From contig NZ_JACHGP010000002.1 in NCBI RefSeq assembly GCF_014202335.1, positions 558,001-622,000 of the forward strand: DNA of 64,000 nt, written 5' to 3'. Both the position numbers and the translations under genes were made by a program. Source of the stretch: Mycobacterium sp. AZCC_0083 (GTDB taxonomy: Bacteria; Actinomycetota; Actinomycetes; Mycobacteriales; Mycobacteriaceae). Positions within the stretch are counted from its first letter, which is position 1, and each line of letters opens with the position of its first letter. The notes beneath the pieces are model-generated. The model was not told the origin of the DNA, made no database searches, and saw only the letters and a list, made by a program, of their open reading frames with translations. This document shows positions 8,370 to 16,966 of this stretch, piece after piece.

Positions 8370-9188
8370 TCACGCCGTTGGTCCGCGCAACGGAAACGGA
8401 TCGTCGGTGAAGTCGATCTGCGCCGCGGGATTGCTGATGGCCGTGACCGTGCCGGAGCCAAACGGGCCGGCGTGATCGAACAGTGTGGCCGTGCCAACGC
8501 CGACGCCGTCGGCCACCAAGTGCGAATCGGCCTGAACGCCGATCCAGTCGCCCAGTGGCAACCGCGCCAGCGCCACGGTCAGGTCGCCATTGATGTACCC
8601 CACCCCCGCCGAGCCGAGATTGGTGACCAGGCTGGTGCCCTCGGCGGCCATCGCCGCGTTCACGAACGGCGTGTTCGTCGCGCCCGAGACGACGTCGATG
8701 GCGCGGTTGAAGGTCCGCTTGCGCGAGGTGTTCTGGTGGTCGGCGATCGCGTGCGACCAACCGCCGTCGTCGCTGCCGATGGACATGGGGCGCAAGCCAT
8801 CGCTCTCGGGCGGCGGCGTGAAATCCATGCTGGCCGACCATTCTTCGCCCCGCGGCGCGGACGAGCGCCGGTACTGGACCAGCACTGCCCTGACCACGAC
8901 GACACCGTCCTGGATCAGTTCGCACTCGGAATTCCGCACCCGCCTGCCGTCGCGCACCAGCCGCGTCGTGGCGGTGGTCTCGACGCCGCGGGCGGCCTTG
9001 AACAGGTCGACCGTGAGGCGCGCGGGCATGAAGTCGTCCAGCCCGTGGGCCTCCTCCAGCGCGCGGGCGACCAGGGCGACCAACGCCGGGCCGTTCAGAT
9101 GGTCCTCACCCCAATGACTTTGCGCGTTCGACGTCGGAAGGAACCGATCAGGTGCGGTCTGGGTGAAGTGTGCCGGGCGCGCAGTCAT
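8370..9188 (-). CDS. Acyl-CoA thioesterase-like (double hotdog) protein
   Basis: A 272-residue protein from ATG 9188. The N-terminal half has a hotdog start (RPAHFTQTAPDRFLPT, then QSHWGEDHLNGPALVALVAR). The second half contains ANTPFVNAAMAAEGTS-like and GDWIGVQADSHLVADGVGVG segments typical of TesB-like/acyl-CoA thioesterase proteins, which hydrolyse acyl-CoA. The substrate is unknown. It is transcribed divergently from a LysR regulator, with 67 bp between starts. That arrangement usually means the regulator controls it. A longer frame to 9263 exists but would overrun the LysR start, so I rejected it. Confidence 0.78.
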   Translation of the reverse strand: MTARPAHFTQTAPDRFLPTSNAQSHWGEDHLNGPALVALVARALEEAHGLDDFMPARLTVDLFKAARGVETTATTRLVRDGRRVRNSECELIQDGVVVVRAVLVQYRRSSAPRGEEWSASMDFTPPPESDGLRPMSIGSDDGGWSHAIADHQNTSRKRTFNRAIDVVSGATNTPFVNAAMAAEGTSLVTNLGSAGVGYINGDLTVALARLPLGDWIGVQADSHLVADGVGVGTATLFDHAGPFGSGTVTAISNPAAQIDFTDDPFPLRGPTA

Positions 9189-9255
9189 TCCCGCATCGTC
9201 GCATGAGATTGATCGATCGCACTCAATGCGTTCACCGATTGCGGATAATGCCCGG

Positions 9256-10173
9256 GTGGACACTCGCCGCCTTCAACTCCTCCTCGCGCTGTCCCGGATG
9301 GGATCGATGCGGGCGGTCGCCGAGGCGTACCACCTGACGACGTCGACGGTGTCCCAGCAGATCGCGGCTCTGGCCAAGGAGACCGGCACGCCGTTGATCG
9401 AGCCGGAGGGACGCCGGGTGCGGTTGACGCCTGCCGGCCGCCGCCTCGCCGACCACGCCGTCACGATTCTCGCCGCCGTCGACGCCGCACGCCTCGACCT
9501 GGACCCCGACGCCGACCCCGTGGGGACGCTGCGGGTCGGGGGGTTCGCCACGGGCATCCGGGTCTCGTTGCTGCCCATCCTCGCCGACCTGGCCCAACGC
9601 CATCCCGGGGTGGCGGTGGTGATCAGCGAGTACGAGCCCGTCGAGGCGTTCGCGCTCCTCGCCGACGACGACCTCGACCTTGCCCTGACCTACGACTACA
9701 ACCTGGCGCCTGCGGGCCCGGGGCCGTCCCTCGAAACCGTTCCGTTGTGGTCGATCCCGTGGGGCCTCGGCGTTCCGAGCGACGAGCCCGACCGGCCCCC
9801 GGACGTGTCCGCGTACTGCGACCGCAGCTGGATCGTGAACTCGCGCAACACCGCCGATGAGGACGCGGTCCGCACGCTGGGGGCGCTCGCCGGGTTCGCC
9901 CCGCGCATCGCGCACCAGATCGACAGTCTGGAACTGGTCGAGGACCTAATCCTCGCCGGGTACGGGGTGGGGTTGCTGCCGGTCGGCAGGCCCACGGGCC
10001 TGGGTGTGAAGGTGGTCCCGCTGTCGGACCCAGCAGTGGTCCTCACCGCATACGCGGTCACCCGGATCGGTCGCGCTACGTGGCCTCCGCTGCGCGCCGT
10101 CCTCGACCGGCTGCGCCCATCGCCGGGTCCGTTGCCGCGACTGGGATGGCCGCGTCCCGCCGCAGGCGTGTGA
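9256..10173 (+). CDS. LysR-family transcriptional regulator
   Basis: A 305-residue LysR regulator. I placed the start at GTG 9256 because the DNA-binding domain starts at once (DTRRLQLLLALSRMGSMRAV, with HLTTSTVSQQIAALAKETG as the helix-turn-helix). The effector-binding domain follows from about residue 95 (GTLRVGGFATGIRVSLLPIL). The divergent thioesterase gene is its likely target. The stop is 11 bp from the stop of a leftward zinc-ribbon gene. Family members bind an operator between the two divergent genes; I could not single out a T-N11-A box with confidence. Confidence 0.9.
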   Translation: MDTRRLQLLLALSRMGSMRAVAEAYHLTTSTVSQQIAALAKETGTPLIEPEGRRVRLTPAGRRLADHAVTILAAVDAARLDLDPDADPVGTLRVGGFATGIRVSLLPILADLAQRHPGVAVVISEYEPVEAFALLADDDLDLALTYDYNLAPAGPGPSLETVPLWSIPWGLGVPSDEPDRPPDVSAYCDRSWIVNSRNTADEDAVRTLGALAGFAPRIAHQIDSLELVEDLILAGYGVGLLPVGRPTGLGVKVVPLSDPAVVLTAYAVTRIGRATWPPLRAVLDRLRPSPGPLPRLGWPRPAAGV

Positions 10174-10184
10174 GGCTGGACGTA

Positions 10185-10418
10185 TCAGGCGGCGTCGGTT
10201 CGCCGCTCGTCACGCTTGCGGGTGTCGGTCGACCACAGGTGGCCGCAGCCCGGGCACTGAAGATGCACGATCATGCCCTGGTTGCTCAACAGGTAATGCC
10301 AGTGCGTATCGCAGTTGCGCGCATTCGAGCAGTCGTCGCAGCCTCGGCCGGGCCGGCAACTCGGGCACTGCAGCCAGGCACGCCGCGCGCGGTCGGCGGT
10401 CGGGTCAATCGGCAACAT
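10185..10418 (-). CDS. Small zinc-ribbon-like protein
   Basis: A 77-residue protein starting at ATG 10418, inside the last 14 bases of the upstream gene, so translation is probably coupled. It has four Cys near the middle (CPSCRPGRGCDDC), a further Cys (NCDTHWHYLL), and a C-terminal CPGCGHLW pair. Two CxxC knuckles plus extra Cys/His suggest one or two structural zinc sites. No enzyme motif is visible. Possible roles are nucleic-acid or protein binding. The longer frame up to 10580 has no conserved content and is rejected. Confidence 0.65.
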   Translation of the reverse strand: MLPIDPTADRARRAWLQCPSCRPGRGCDDCSNARNCDTHWHYLLSNQGMIVHLQCPGCGHLWSTDTRKRDERRTDAA

Positions 10419-10701
10419 GGCTGGCCGATCGATCGGGCAGCACACCTGCTGCGACCAGTTCGTCGTAGATGCGTTGCTGCTCGGCGTCGAGGTCGGCGTA
10501 CAGCATGTCGTACGCATGCTCCTCCTCGGCGAGGACCGCGACGGGGTCCCAGTCGTCACCGACCGCGGCAAGCACCGCACTGCGGCGACGTGCTTCGTCG
10601 AGCGTCAGGTCATATGCGAAATCGAGGTTGCCACGGGGCACCCCCAGGGTCAGTTTCTGATACAGAGAAAGTGCGGGTGCCCTAATAACGCGCAATGACA
10701 T
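10405..10701 (-). CDS. Small conserved hypothetical protein (DUF6400-like)
   Basis: A 98-residue soluble protein. A central acidic segment reads LTLDEARRRSAVLAAVGDDW, followed by EEHAYDMLYADLDAEQQRIY. This pattern resembles small actinobacterial proteins annotated DUF6400, but I am unsure of that name. The start ATG 10701 lies between two 7-bp inverted-repeat arms (taacgcg 10686-10692, cgcgtta 10713-10719). TATTAA sits about 20 nt upstream and could serve as a -10 box. It overlaps the zinc-ribbon gene by 14 bp. Function unknown. Confidence 0.65.
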   Translation of the reverse strand: MSLRVIRAPALSLYQKLTLGVPRGNLDFAYDLTLDEARRRSAVLAAVGDDWDPVAVLAEEEHAYDMLYADLDAEQQRIYDELVAAGVLPDRSASHVAD

Positions 10702-10749
10702 ACGTCACGTTCCGCGTTAATAACTCGTCACACTTCGCCTACCCGACGG

Positions 10750-12147
10750 TCACTGCCCCTCGGTCAACGTCCGCACGCTGTGATACCGCTCGACCACCTC
10801 GGGCGTCGGTTCTCCCGTATAGGTCACCGTCGTGCCGACCGACCACGACGGCGGCGCGTCGGCCCCGGACAGCGTCCACGCCGCCTGCCGGGCCGCACCA
10901 AGCGCGACGTACTCCGCGGGTGTCGGGACGTGCACCGGCATGCCAAGGATCACCGGGGCGATCCGCCGGACCGCCTCCGAGCGCGCGCCACCACCGACCA
11001 GAATCACGCGTTCGACGTGCACGCCCTGCTCGGTGATCCGGTCGATGCAGTAGGCCATCGAGCTGAGCAGACCCTCAACCGCAGCTCGGGAGACATTGGC
11101 GGGCAGCAGATTTCGTGTCGTCACACCGTGCAACGCACCGGCGGCATCGGGCAGGTTGGGCGAGCGTTCGCCATCGAAGTAGGGCACCAGCACTAGCCCT
11201 TCTGCGCCTGCGGGCGCCGACAGCGCGAGCCGGTCGAGTTCGTCGAAGTCCACCCCGAGCATGGTCGCGACGGCGGCAAGCACCGGAGCACCGTTGAGCG
11301 TGCAGACCAGCGGTAGCTGCCTGCCCGTCGCGTCGGCGAATCCCGCGACAAGGCCCGAGGCGTCGTGCGGCGCTGCGTCGCCGACCGCGCTCACCACAGC
11401 GGAGGTGCCCAGTGACACCACGCAGTCCCCCGGCCCTGCGCCGATGCCGAGCGCCGCGGCGGCGTTGTCCCCTGCGCCTGGGCCGAGGAGTGCACCTGCG
11501 GCGGTCCGTCCCCCTGCCTGGTTCGGCCCGAGGACCTCGGGCAGGTGGGGGTTGCGGCCGCGCATGGCGAGCATGAGCAGGTCCGGGTGGTACTCATCGC
11601 CCTCCGCGGCGAAGTACCCGGTCCCGCTGGCGTCGCTGCGGTCGGTGCGCAGGTCGGCGATGTCGGTGGCCTGCGCCAGTCGCCAGGTGAGCCAGTCGTG
11701 CGGCAGGCACACCGCGGCCGTGGCATCGGCGTTCCTCGGCTCGGTGTCGGCCAGCCAGCGGAGCTTGGCTGCAGTGATCGCCGCGACGGGCACCACCCCG
11801 ACGCGCTTGGCCCACTCCCCCGGTCCGCCGAGTTCGGCGACCAGGTCGGCGGCAGCCCCACTCGAGCGCGTGTCGTTCCACAGCAGGGCGTTCCGCACCA
11901 CCGTGCCCGACGCATCGAGGCAGATCATGCCGTGCTGCTGGGCGCCGACGGAGATGGCAGCCACGTCGTCGAGACCACCGGCGGCCGCGGCGGCGGACTG
12001 CAGGGCCGACCACCACTGCACGGGGTCGACCTCGGTGCCGCCGGGGTGTCGCTCCGACCCCGCGCGCACCGTCTCGCCGGTGTCCGCGTCGCAGACCATC
12101 ACCTTGCAGGACTGGGTGGACGAATCGATTCCCGCGACGAGAGTCAC
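10750..12147 (-). CDS. xylB: Xylulokinase (FGGY carbohydrate kinase)
   Basis: A 465-residue FGGY kinase, slightly shorter than typical XylB. The N-terminal phosphate/sugar domain starts [17 protein letters not shown]. The substrate-loop residues QQHGMICLD and LLWNDTRS match xylulokinases, as does the catalytic Asp in [11 protein letters not shown]. The C-terminal ATP-site glycines are in [17 protein letters not shown]. It should phosphorylate D-xylulose to xylulose 5-phosphate for the pentose phosphate pathway. No xylose isomerase or pentitol dehydrogenase is next to it. A 51-bp gap separates it from a divergent secreted serine enzyme. Confidence 0.88.
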   Translation of the reverse strand: MTLVAGIDSSTQSCKVMVCDADTGETVRAGSERHPGGTEVDPVQWWSALQSAAAAAGGLDDVAAISVGAQQHGMICLDASGTVVRNALLWNDTRSSGAAADLVAELGGPGEWAKRVGVVPVAAITAAKLRWLADTEPRNADATAAVCLPHDWLTWRLAQATDIADLRTDRSDASGTGYFAAEGDEYHPDLLMLAMRGRNPHLPEVLGPNQAGGRTAAGALLGPGAGDNAAAALGIGAGPGDCVVSLGTSAVVSAVGDAAPHDASGLVAGFADATGRQLPLVCTLNGAPVLAAVATMLGVDFDELDRLALSAPAGAEGLVLVPYFDGERSPNLPDAAGALHGVTTRNLLPANVSRAAVEGLLSSMAYCIDRITEQGVHVERVILVGGGARSEAVRRIAPVILGMPVHVPTPAEYVALGAARQAAWTLSGADAPPSWSVGTTVTYTGEPTPEVVERYHSVRTLTEGQ

Positions 12148-12198
12148 GCAACCTCCTCGGATGTCTGGGGAAGTCCAGCGTAGTGCGAAGCTGGTGCG

Positions 12199-13035
12199 GT
12201 GAGACGCCCCTTCGTCGCCGCCGCGCTGGCTGCCCTGCTGGTGACCGCCGCAGCACCTATGCCGACGGCGGCGGCGGACTGCTCACCCGGGCCGACCGCC
12301 TCGGATTGCGACCTGCAGAACCGCGTCGCCGCCGCAGACGCCTACCTAACCACCCGCCCCGGTTCGGTCGGATACGTCCTGCGCGACCGCAAAACGGGTG
12401 CGATGTATCGCAATTCGCACGCAGGCGAGCTCGTCTGGACCGCGTCGACCATCAAGTTGGCCATGGTCGTCGATCTGCTCACCCGCCAACGCGCGGGCAT
12501 AGTGACCTTGAGCGACTCCGACCGAAAACTGATGGCCGCGATGATGCACTCGTCCGACGACGATGCCACCGACACACTGTGGGCCCGCTACGGCGGACCC
12601 GATCACCAGGCCTTCAACGCCGCCTTCCCCCGGTACGGCATGACCGATCTGCAACCGCAACGCGGATTCAGCAGCATCTACCCGTATTGGGGATTCCAGA
12701 AGTCGACGGCCAATGACCTCGACCGGCTGATCAACTACACGCTGACCAACCTCCAACCAGCCGAGACCGCAGCAATCGTGTACGAGCTGCAGAACGTGGC
12801 GACCAATCAGCAGTGGGGGGTGTGGGGTGCGGGGCCTGCAATGGCGCCGGGCAACAAGGACGGCTGGTCGCTGGAGCAGGGCGGCTGGGTGGTGAACTCG
12901 GTCGGATTCGCGGGGCCCGGGCAGCGGTACACGCTCGCGGTGATGAACTCCCTCGGCGGTGCAGGCGGCTACGACGACGGCGTGGCCACGACCACCCGAC
13001 TCAGCCAAGTTCTGCTGGCTGGACGACCCGATTGA
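12199..13035 (+). CDS. Secreted beta-lactamase-like serine enzyme (penicillin-binding fold)
   Basis: A 278-residue protein starting at GTG 12199, with a signal peptide (to about residue 26, MPTAAA). The penicillin-recognising fold motifs are present in order: S83-T-I-K86 (SxxK nucleophile), S119-D-D (SDN-type), and K220-D-G (KTG-type). No class A omega-loop Glu (ExxLN) is evident in the expected stretch. It may therefore be a DD-peptidase-like or non-hydrolytic protein rather than an efficient beta-lactamase. It is distinct from BlaC, which sits elsewhere in the M. tuberculosis cob region. It would act in the periplasm-like space. Confidence 0.8.
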   Translation: MRRPFVAAALAALLVTAAAPMPTAAADCSPGPTASDCDLQNRVAAADAYLTTRPGSVGYVLRDRKTGAMYRNSHAGELVWTASTIKLAMVVDLLTRQRAGIVTLSDSDRKLMAAMMHSSDDDATDTLWARYGGPDHQAFNAAFPRYGMTDLQPQRGFSSIYPYWGFQKSTANDLDRLINYTLTNLQPAETAAIVYELQNVATNQQWGVWGAGPAMAPGNKDGWSLEQGGWVVNSVGFAGPGQRYTLAVMNSLGGAGGYDDGVATTTRLSQVLLAGRPD

Positions 13036-13213
13036 CGGTCGGCTGTAACGCCGCCGGCGACACCGCCGATTATGCTCTTAGCTGGTGTAATTAAGCCGCT
13101 GATATTCCTTTCGGGGTTGGTATCACTGGTAGCGTTGAATCAGCGACGACATTCCGCATTCCGCTGAATGTCTTCAGGGTGGGTCGGTCTGAGGTATCGG
13201 AAGGTAGACGAGA

Positions 13214-13546
13214 ATGCGAATGATGACGAAACTGGTTGCTGGGTCGTGTGGTTTGGCGTTTGCGCTGACCACAGGTGCCGGGATCGCCTCCGCAGTACCG
13301 GATGTGAGCCCGATCATCAATTCGACTTGCACCTATCCGCAGGTAATGGCGGCGCTGAACGCCGAGAATCCCGATGCGGCCAACCAGGTGACTTCCAACC
13401 CGATTGCGAATGCGTGGCTGCAACAGCTCGTCGCATCGCCACCGGAGGGTCGTCGGGCGATGGTTGCGCAAGCGCAGGGCGTGCCGGCACTCGCGCAATA
13501 CACCGGGCTGATCTTCCAGGTTGCGGGTACCTGCAACAACTACTGA
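13214..13546 (+). CDS. Secreted hemophore-related protein (Rv0203-like)
   Basis: A 110-residue protein. The ribosome site is ggaagg, and a clear signal peptide is cleaved near GIASA-V (about residue 27). The mature helical protein of about 83 residues has two Cys (C39 and C107) able to form a disulfide, plus ANAWLQQLVASPPEGRRA and the C-terminal GLIFQVAGTCNNY. This layout fits the small mycobacterial hemophore-related family, whose member Rv0203 carries heme to MmpL3/MmpL11. The heme ligands here are not certain (Tyr41 and Tyr96 are candidates). It stands alone with 178 bp upstream. Confidence 0.75.
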   Translation: MRMMTKLVAGSCGLAFALTTGAGIASAVPDVSPIINSTCTYPQVMAALNAENPDAANQVTSNPIANAWLQQLVASPPEGRRAMVAQAQGVPALAQYTGLIFQVAGTCNNY

Positions 13547-13612
13547 CCGCCATTCGGGGCAGTCATGGGTGATCCAGGTTTGTGACGCCGCCGGCCGGGG
13601 AATCCCGCCAGC

Positions 13613-14428
13613 ATGTTGATCAGACGAATCGCCCGTCCCATGCTGGCTGCGACCTTCGTCGGGCGCGGCGTCGAGGCGTTGCGCAGCCCCAAACCTGCGG
13701 CCGACGCAGCGCGGCCCACGCTCGAAGGTCTTGCCAAGCTGCCCGATCCGGTCGGGCCGAACGTCCCGAGGAACGCCGAAACCGTGGCGCGGGTGAACGG
13801 CGCCGTTCAGATCGGTGCAGGGCTGCTGCTCGCCACCGGTAGGTTCCCGCGTTTCGCCTCGGCGGCGCTGGCCCTCAGTGTCGTGCCGGGAAGCCTTGGT
13901 GGAAACAGGTTCTGGGCCGAGGGCGATCCAGCGCGCAAGGCCGAGCAGCGGCGGGCCTTCGTCGCCGACATCAGCCTGATCGGTGGGCTGATCATCGCTT
14001 CGGTGGACACGGAGGGCAAGCCGTCACTGGGCTGGCGGGGCCGCCGCGCCGCGCGCACGGTAACCGAGGCCGTGGTGACGGCACTACCGGTGGGCGCGGC
14101 TTCCAGTAACGCGCTCACCGACGGCGTCTTGGCCGAGAAGCTGGGTCACGGGTTGCAGCTCGGTGCCGAGCGGGGCCGTGAGATCGCGCATCTGGCGCTC
14201 GAACGCGGCTCGGAGCTCGCCGACGTCGCCCGCGAGCGCGGGCCTGAACTCGCCAAACTGGCCCGCGAGCACGGCTCCGAGCTGGCCGAGGTGGCCCGCG
14301 AACGCAGTGGCGATCTGGCTGAGGTGGCCAGGGACCGTGGACCCGAGCTTGCCCGCCTGGCCCGGGAACGTAGCGCGGAATTCGCAGACACGGCCAAAAC
14401 CGAGGCGCGGAAGCACCGCCGGCGCTGA
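13613..14428 (+). CDS. DoxX-like membrane protein with C-terminal 11-residue repeats
   Basis: A 271-residue protein. Residues 1-135 resemble DoxX-family membrane proteins: hydrophobic segments near 63-75, 82-95 and 117-131, with NRFWAEGDPARKAEQRRAF between. Residues 188-264 are seven consecutive 11-residue units of the form GxELAxxARER, for example GSELADVARER and GPELAKLAREH. Spacing is strict and charge alternates. This predicts a long amphipathic helix or right-handed coiled coil on the cytoplasmic or membrane surface. The DoxX core may help membrane redox or oxidative stress responses; the repeat role is unknown. The gene is followed 22 bp later by an RDD protein. Confidence 0.78.
   Translation: MLIRRIARPMLAATFVGRGVEALRSPKPAADAARPTLEGLAKLPDPVGPNVPRNAETVARVNGAVQIGAGLLLATGRFPRFASAALALSVVPGSLGGNRFWAEGDPARKAEQRRAFVADISLIGGLIIASVDTEGKPSLGWRGRRAARTVTEAVVTALPVGAASSNALTDGVLAEKLGHGLQLGAERGREIAHLALERGSELADVARERGPELAKLAREHGSELAEVARERSGDLAEVARDRGPELARLARERSAEFADTAKTEARKHRRR
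14174..14404 (+). repeat. Seven degenerate 33-bp in-frame tandem units
   Basis: These bases encode residues 188-264 of the DoxX-like protein as seven 11-residue units. The protein period is exact, while codons vary between units. The repeat is therefore old and kept by selection on the protein, not a recent slippage product. Confidence 0.8.
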
Positions 14429-14450
14429 AGTCCACCAGTAGATTGACCGT

Positions 14451-14918
14451 ATGACTGCTGGCGGTTACGACCCACAATCCGGCCCATACCCGACGCACGT
14501 CGAGCCGGGCGGCCTTGGTGCCCGGTTCCTCGCCCGCCTGATCGACGGAATCATCGTCGGGGTCGTCGGATCCATCGTGCTCTTCGCGCTAGATCTTCAG
14601 TCCAACATCATGGTGACGGGACTGTTCACCGGGTTGCTCACCTTCGTCTACTTCGTCGCGTTCGAAGTGACCCAAGGCTGGACCCCCGGCAAGAAGCTCC
14701 TCGGCCTCAGCGTGCACGGACCGGCCGGAGCCGCGAAACCCGATGTCAGCCAGTCCGCGATCCGCAATGCGTTCACGGTCCTGACGATCATCCCGTTCGT
14801 CGGCGGCCTGCTCGCCTTCATCGCCATCATCGTGATCGCCGTGACCATCAACGGCAGCCCCACCAAGCAGGGCAAGCACGACGAACTGGCCGGTGGCACT
14901 CAGGTCGTCAAGGGCTGA
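14451..14918 (+). CDS. RDD-family membrane protein
   Basis: A 155-residue protein with a Pro/Gly-rich cytoplasmic start. The RDD signature follows (GLGARFLARLIDGIIVGVVG: Arg, Asp). Further membrane segments run at about residues 45-75 and 110-135, and the family loop TQGWTPGKKLLGLSVHGPAG lies between them. RDD proteins are small inner-membrane proteins, some linked to Na+/H+ exchange or lipid handling. Function here is unknown. Its stop is 6 bp from the stop of the leftward gluconate permease gene. Confidence 0.85.
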   Translation: MTAGGYDPQSGPYPTHVEPGGLGARFLARLIDGIIVGVVGSIVLFALDLQSNIMVTGLFTGLLTFVYFVAFEVTQGWTPGKKLLGLSVHGPAGAAKPDVSQSAIRNAFTVLTIIPFVGGLLAFIAIIVIAVTINGSPTKQGKHDELAGGTQVVKG

Positions 14919-14924
14919 GCCGCG

Positions 14925-16328
14925 TCAGATCACCAGGTCCAGGAGCAGGACCACGACCAGCCCGCTCACCGACAGCACCGTCTCCATGATCGACCACGTC
15001 TTGATCGTCTGACCGACGCTGAGCCGGAAGTACTGGTTGACCAACCAGAAGCCAGCGTCGTTGACGTGTGAGAAGAACAGCGATCCGGCGCCGACCGCGA
15101 GCACGACCAGCGACACCTGGCCGCTGGGCAGCCCCTCGACCAGACCGAGGATCAGCGACGAGGCCGTAATGGTGGCGACGGTCGCCGAGCCCGTGGCCAA
15201 CCGGATCAGGACCGCGAGGATCCACGCCAGCAGGATGACCGAGAAGTGCGCGCCTTCCGCCCAACGTGCGAGCAGGGTGCCGATGCCGCTGTCGACCAGA
15301 ACCTGCTTGAAACCACCACCGGCCGCGACGATCAGGATGATGCCCGCTACCGGCGGCAGACCGGATTCGATGCACTTGGTCAGCTCGTTGCGGGTCATGC
15401 CTGCGCCGCGCCCCAGGGTGAACATGCCGACGATCACCGCGAGGAGCAATGCGATCAGCGGGGTGCCGAGGGTGTCCAAGATCTGTCGGAGCCACTGACT
15501 CTTGTCGTCGATGAAGATGTCTGCCAGCGCCTTGCCGAGCATCAGCGCCACGGGCAGCAAGACACTGAACAGGGTGACTCCGAACGACGGTCGTTGCCGC
15601 GCCCCCTCGTCGTCGCCGAATCGGTCCGCGTCGAAGGTGTCGGGCGCGTCCACCACGACCCAGCGGCCCGCGAGTTTCCCGAACAGCGGGCCTGCGAGGA
15701 CGATGGTGGGAATCGCCACTGCGACGCCCAGAGCCAGCGTGACGCCCAGGTCCGCGTGCAGCAGGCCGATCGCGGTCAGTGGGCCGGGGTGCGGTGGCAC
15801 GAATCCGTGCATCGCGGAAAGGCCTGCCAGAGCGGGGATTCCGACGGTGATCAGGGATAGCTGCGAACGCCGTGACACCAAGTAGATGACGGGCATCAGA
15901 AGAACGAGGCCGATCTCGAAGAACATCGGCAGGCCGATGATCGCGCCGACCAAGGCCATTGCCCATGGCAACATTCGCGGTGACGCATGCCCGACGATGG
16001 TGTCGACGATCTCGTCGGCACCACCGGAATCGGCCAAGAGTTTGGCGAACATGGCGCCAAGCGCAATGAGGATGCCGACGCTGGCCGCAGTGTCACCGAA
16101 ACCCTTTGTGAACGAAGTCAATACGGTCTGCAGGTTCTCCCCCGCGACGATGCCGACCGTGAATGCACCGAAGAGCAGCGCGAGGAACGGATGCAACTTG
16201 ACGATGGTGATCAGTACGACGATCACCGCGATACCCGCGAGGAAGGCCAGGATCAGCTGCCAGCCCGAGGCCACCGGTTCGGCGAGCTTCGGTGCGTCGT
16301 CAGCGAGGAATGTGATACCCGAGATCAT
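14925..16328 (-). CDS. gntP: Gluconate permease (GntP family)
   Basis: A 467-residue integral membrane protein with about 12-14 helices. It has GntP-family hallmarks: GVGIL-type glycine helices, IGLPMFFEIGLVLLMPVIYL, and the conserved HGFVPPHPGPLTAIG loop. It imports gluconate by proton symport. It follows gntK directly (the stop TAG of gntK abuts its ATG), so the two are one operon under the divergently encoded GntR. Confidence 0.93.
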   Translation of the reverse strand: MISGITFLADDAPKLAEPVASGWQLILAFLAGIAVIVVLITIVKLHPFLALLFGAFTVGIVAGENLQTVLTSFTKGFGDTAASVGILIALGAMFAKLLADSGGADEIVDTIVGHASPRMLPWAMALVGAIIGLPMFFEIGLVLLMPVIYLVSRRSQLSLITVGIPALAGLSAMHGFVPPHPGPLTAIGLLHADLGVTLALGVAVAIPTIVLAGPLFGKLAGRWVVVDAPDTFDADRFGDDEGARQRPSFGVTLFSVLLPVALMLGKALADIFIDDKSQWLRQILDTLGTPLIALLLAVIVGMFTLGRGAGMTRNELTKCIESGLPPVAGIILIVAAGGGFKQVLVDSGIGTLLARWAEGAHFSVILLAWILAVLIRLATGSATVATITASSLILGLVEGLPSGQVSLVVLAVGAGSLFFSHVNDAGFWLVNQYFRLSVGQTIKTWSIMETVLSVSGLVVVLLLDLVI

Positions 16329-16829
16329 CTAGTGCTCCTGATTGGTGCGGGATAGGTAGGTTTCGACGATGGCGTCGATGTCCTGGTCGACGTCGACGTC
16401 CACGCCGCGTTCGTCGGATTCGAGCGGTTCGAGGGTGTCGAACTGCGACTTCAACAGGGACGGCGGCATGAAGTGCCCCGGACGGCTGGCCTGCCTGCGG
16501 CCGATGACCTCCGGCGTGCCGACCAGATGAAGGAACTCCACATCCGGACAGTGCTGCCGAAGTTGGTCGCGGTAGCTGCGTTTGAGCGCCGAGCAGCTCA
16601 TCACCCCGCCGCTGCCGCATCGCTCCGCCAGCCACTCGCCGATCGTCTGCAGCCAGGGCCGCCGGTCATCGTCGTTCAACGGCTCCCCGGCGGTCATCTT
16701 GGCGATGTTGGCGGCGGGGTGGAAGTCGTCGGCATCGGCGAACGGCACGCGCAGACGCTGTGCGACCGCCGCCCCGACCGTCGACTTGCCCGATCCGGAC
16801 ACACCCATCACTACTACTGGTGACGCCAC
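16329..16829 (-). CDS. gntK: Gluconokinase
   Basis: A 166-residue P-loop gluconokinase. Walker A is GVSGSGKST, with the family motifs ADADDFHPAANIAKM, GEPLNDDDRRPWLQTI and SCSALKRSYRDQLR. It phosphorylates D-gluconate to 6-phosphogluconate for the pentose phosphate or Entner-Doudoroff route. First gene of the gntK-gntP operon. Its start is 137 bp from the divergent gntR, in a locally AT-rich gap. Confidence 0.95.
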   Translation of the reverse strand: MASPVVVMGVSGSGKSTVGAAVAQRLRVPFADADDFHPAANIAKMTAGEPLNDDDRRPWLQTIGEWLAERCGSGGVMSCSALKRSYRDQLRQHCPDVEFLHLVGTPEVIGRRQASRPGHFMPPSLLKSQFDTLEPLESDERGVDVDVDQDIDAIVETYLSRTNQEH

Positions 16830-16908
16830 TACTCCGCCTCTCCGGCCATATCTACCCGCTTGTGGTTGCCGTCACACAGTCTGCATCAATGATCTGACGA
16901 TTGCAATA

Positions 16909-16937
16909 CTGACGCACAAAGATATGTTTTTTATAAC
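16909..16937 (+). promoter_or_regulatory. Candidate promoter for gntR
   Basis: ctgacg (16909-16914) and tataac (16932-16937) are separated by 17 bp and resemble the SigA -35 and -10 boxes. The -10 ends 29 bp before the GTG start of gntR. The surrounding gap (16830-16966) is clearly richer in A and T than the coding DNA on both sides. It should also carry the leftward gntK promoter and GntR operators. Confidence 0.5.
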
Positions 16938-16966
16938 GTCCGCTCGGTGTATGAGAAGATGTATCC

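Noticed and set aside
7773..9206. 477-codon plus-strand frame across the LuxR regulator and thioesterase genes
   Set aside because: It crosses two well-supported genes and the gap between them, and its translation is Arg/His/Gln-rich. It is a codon-bias shadow.
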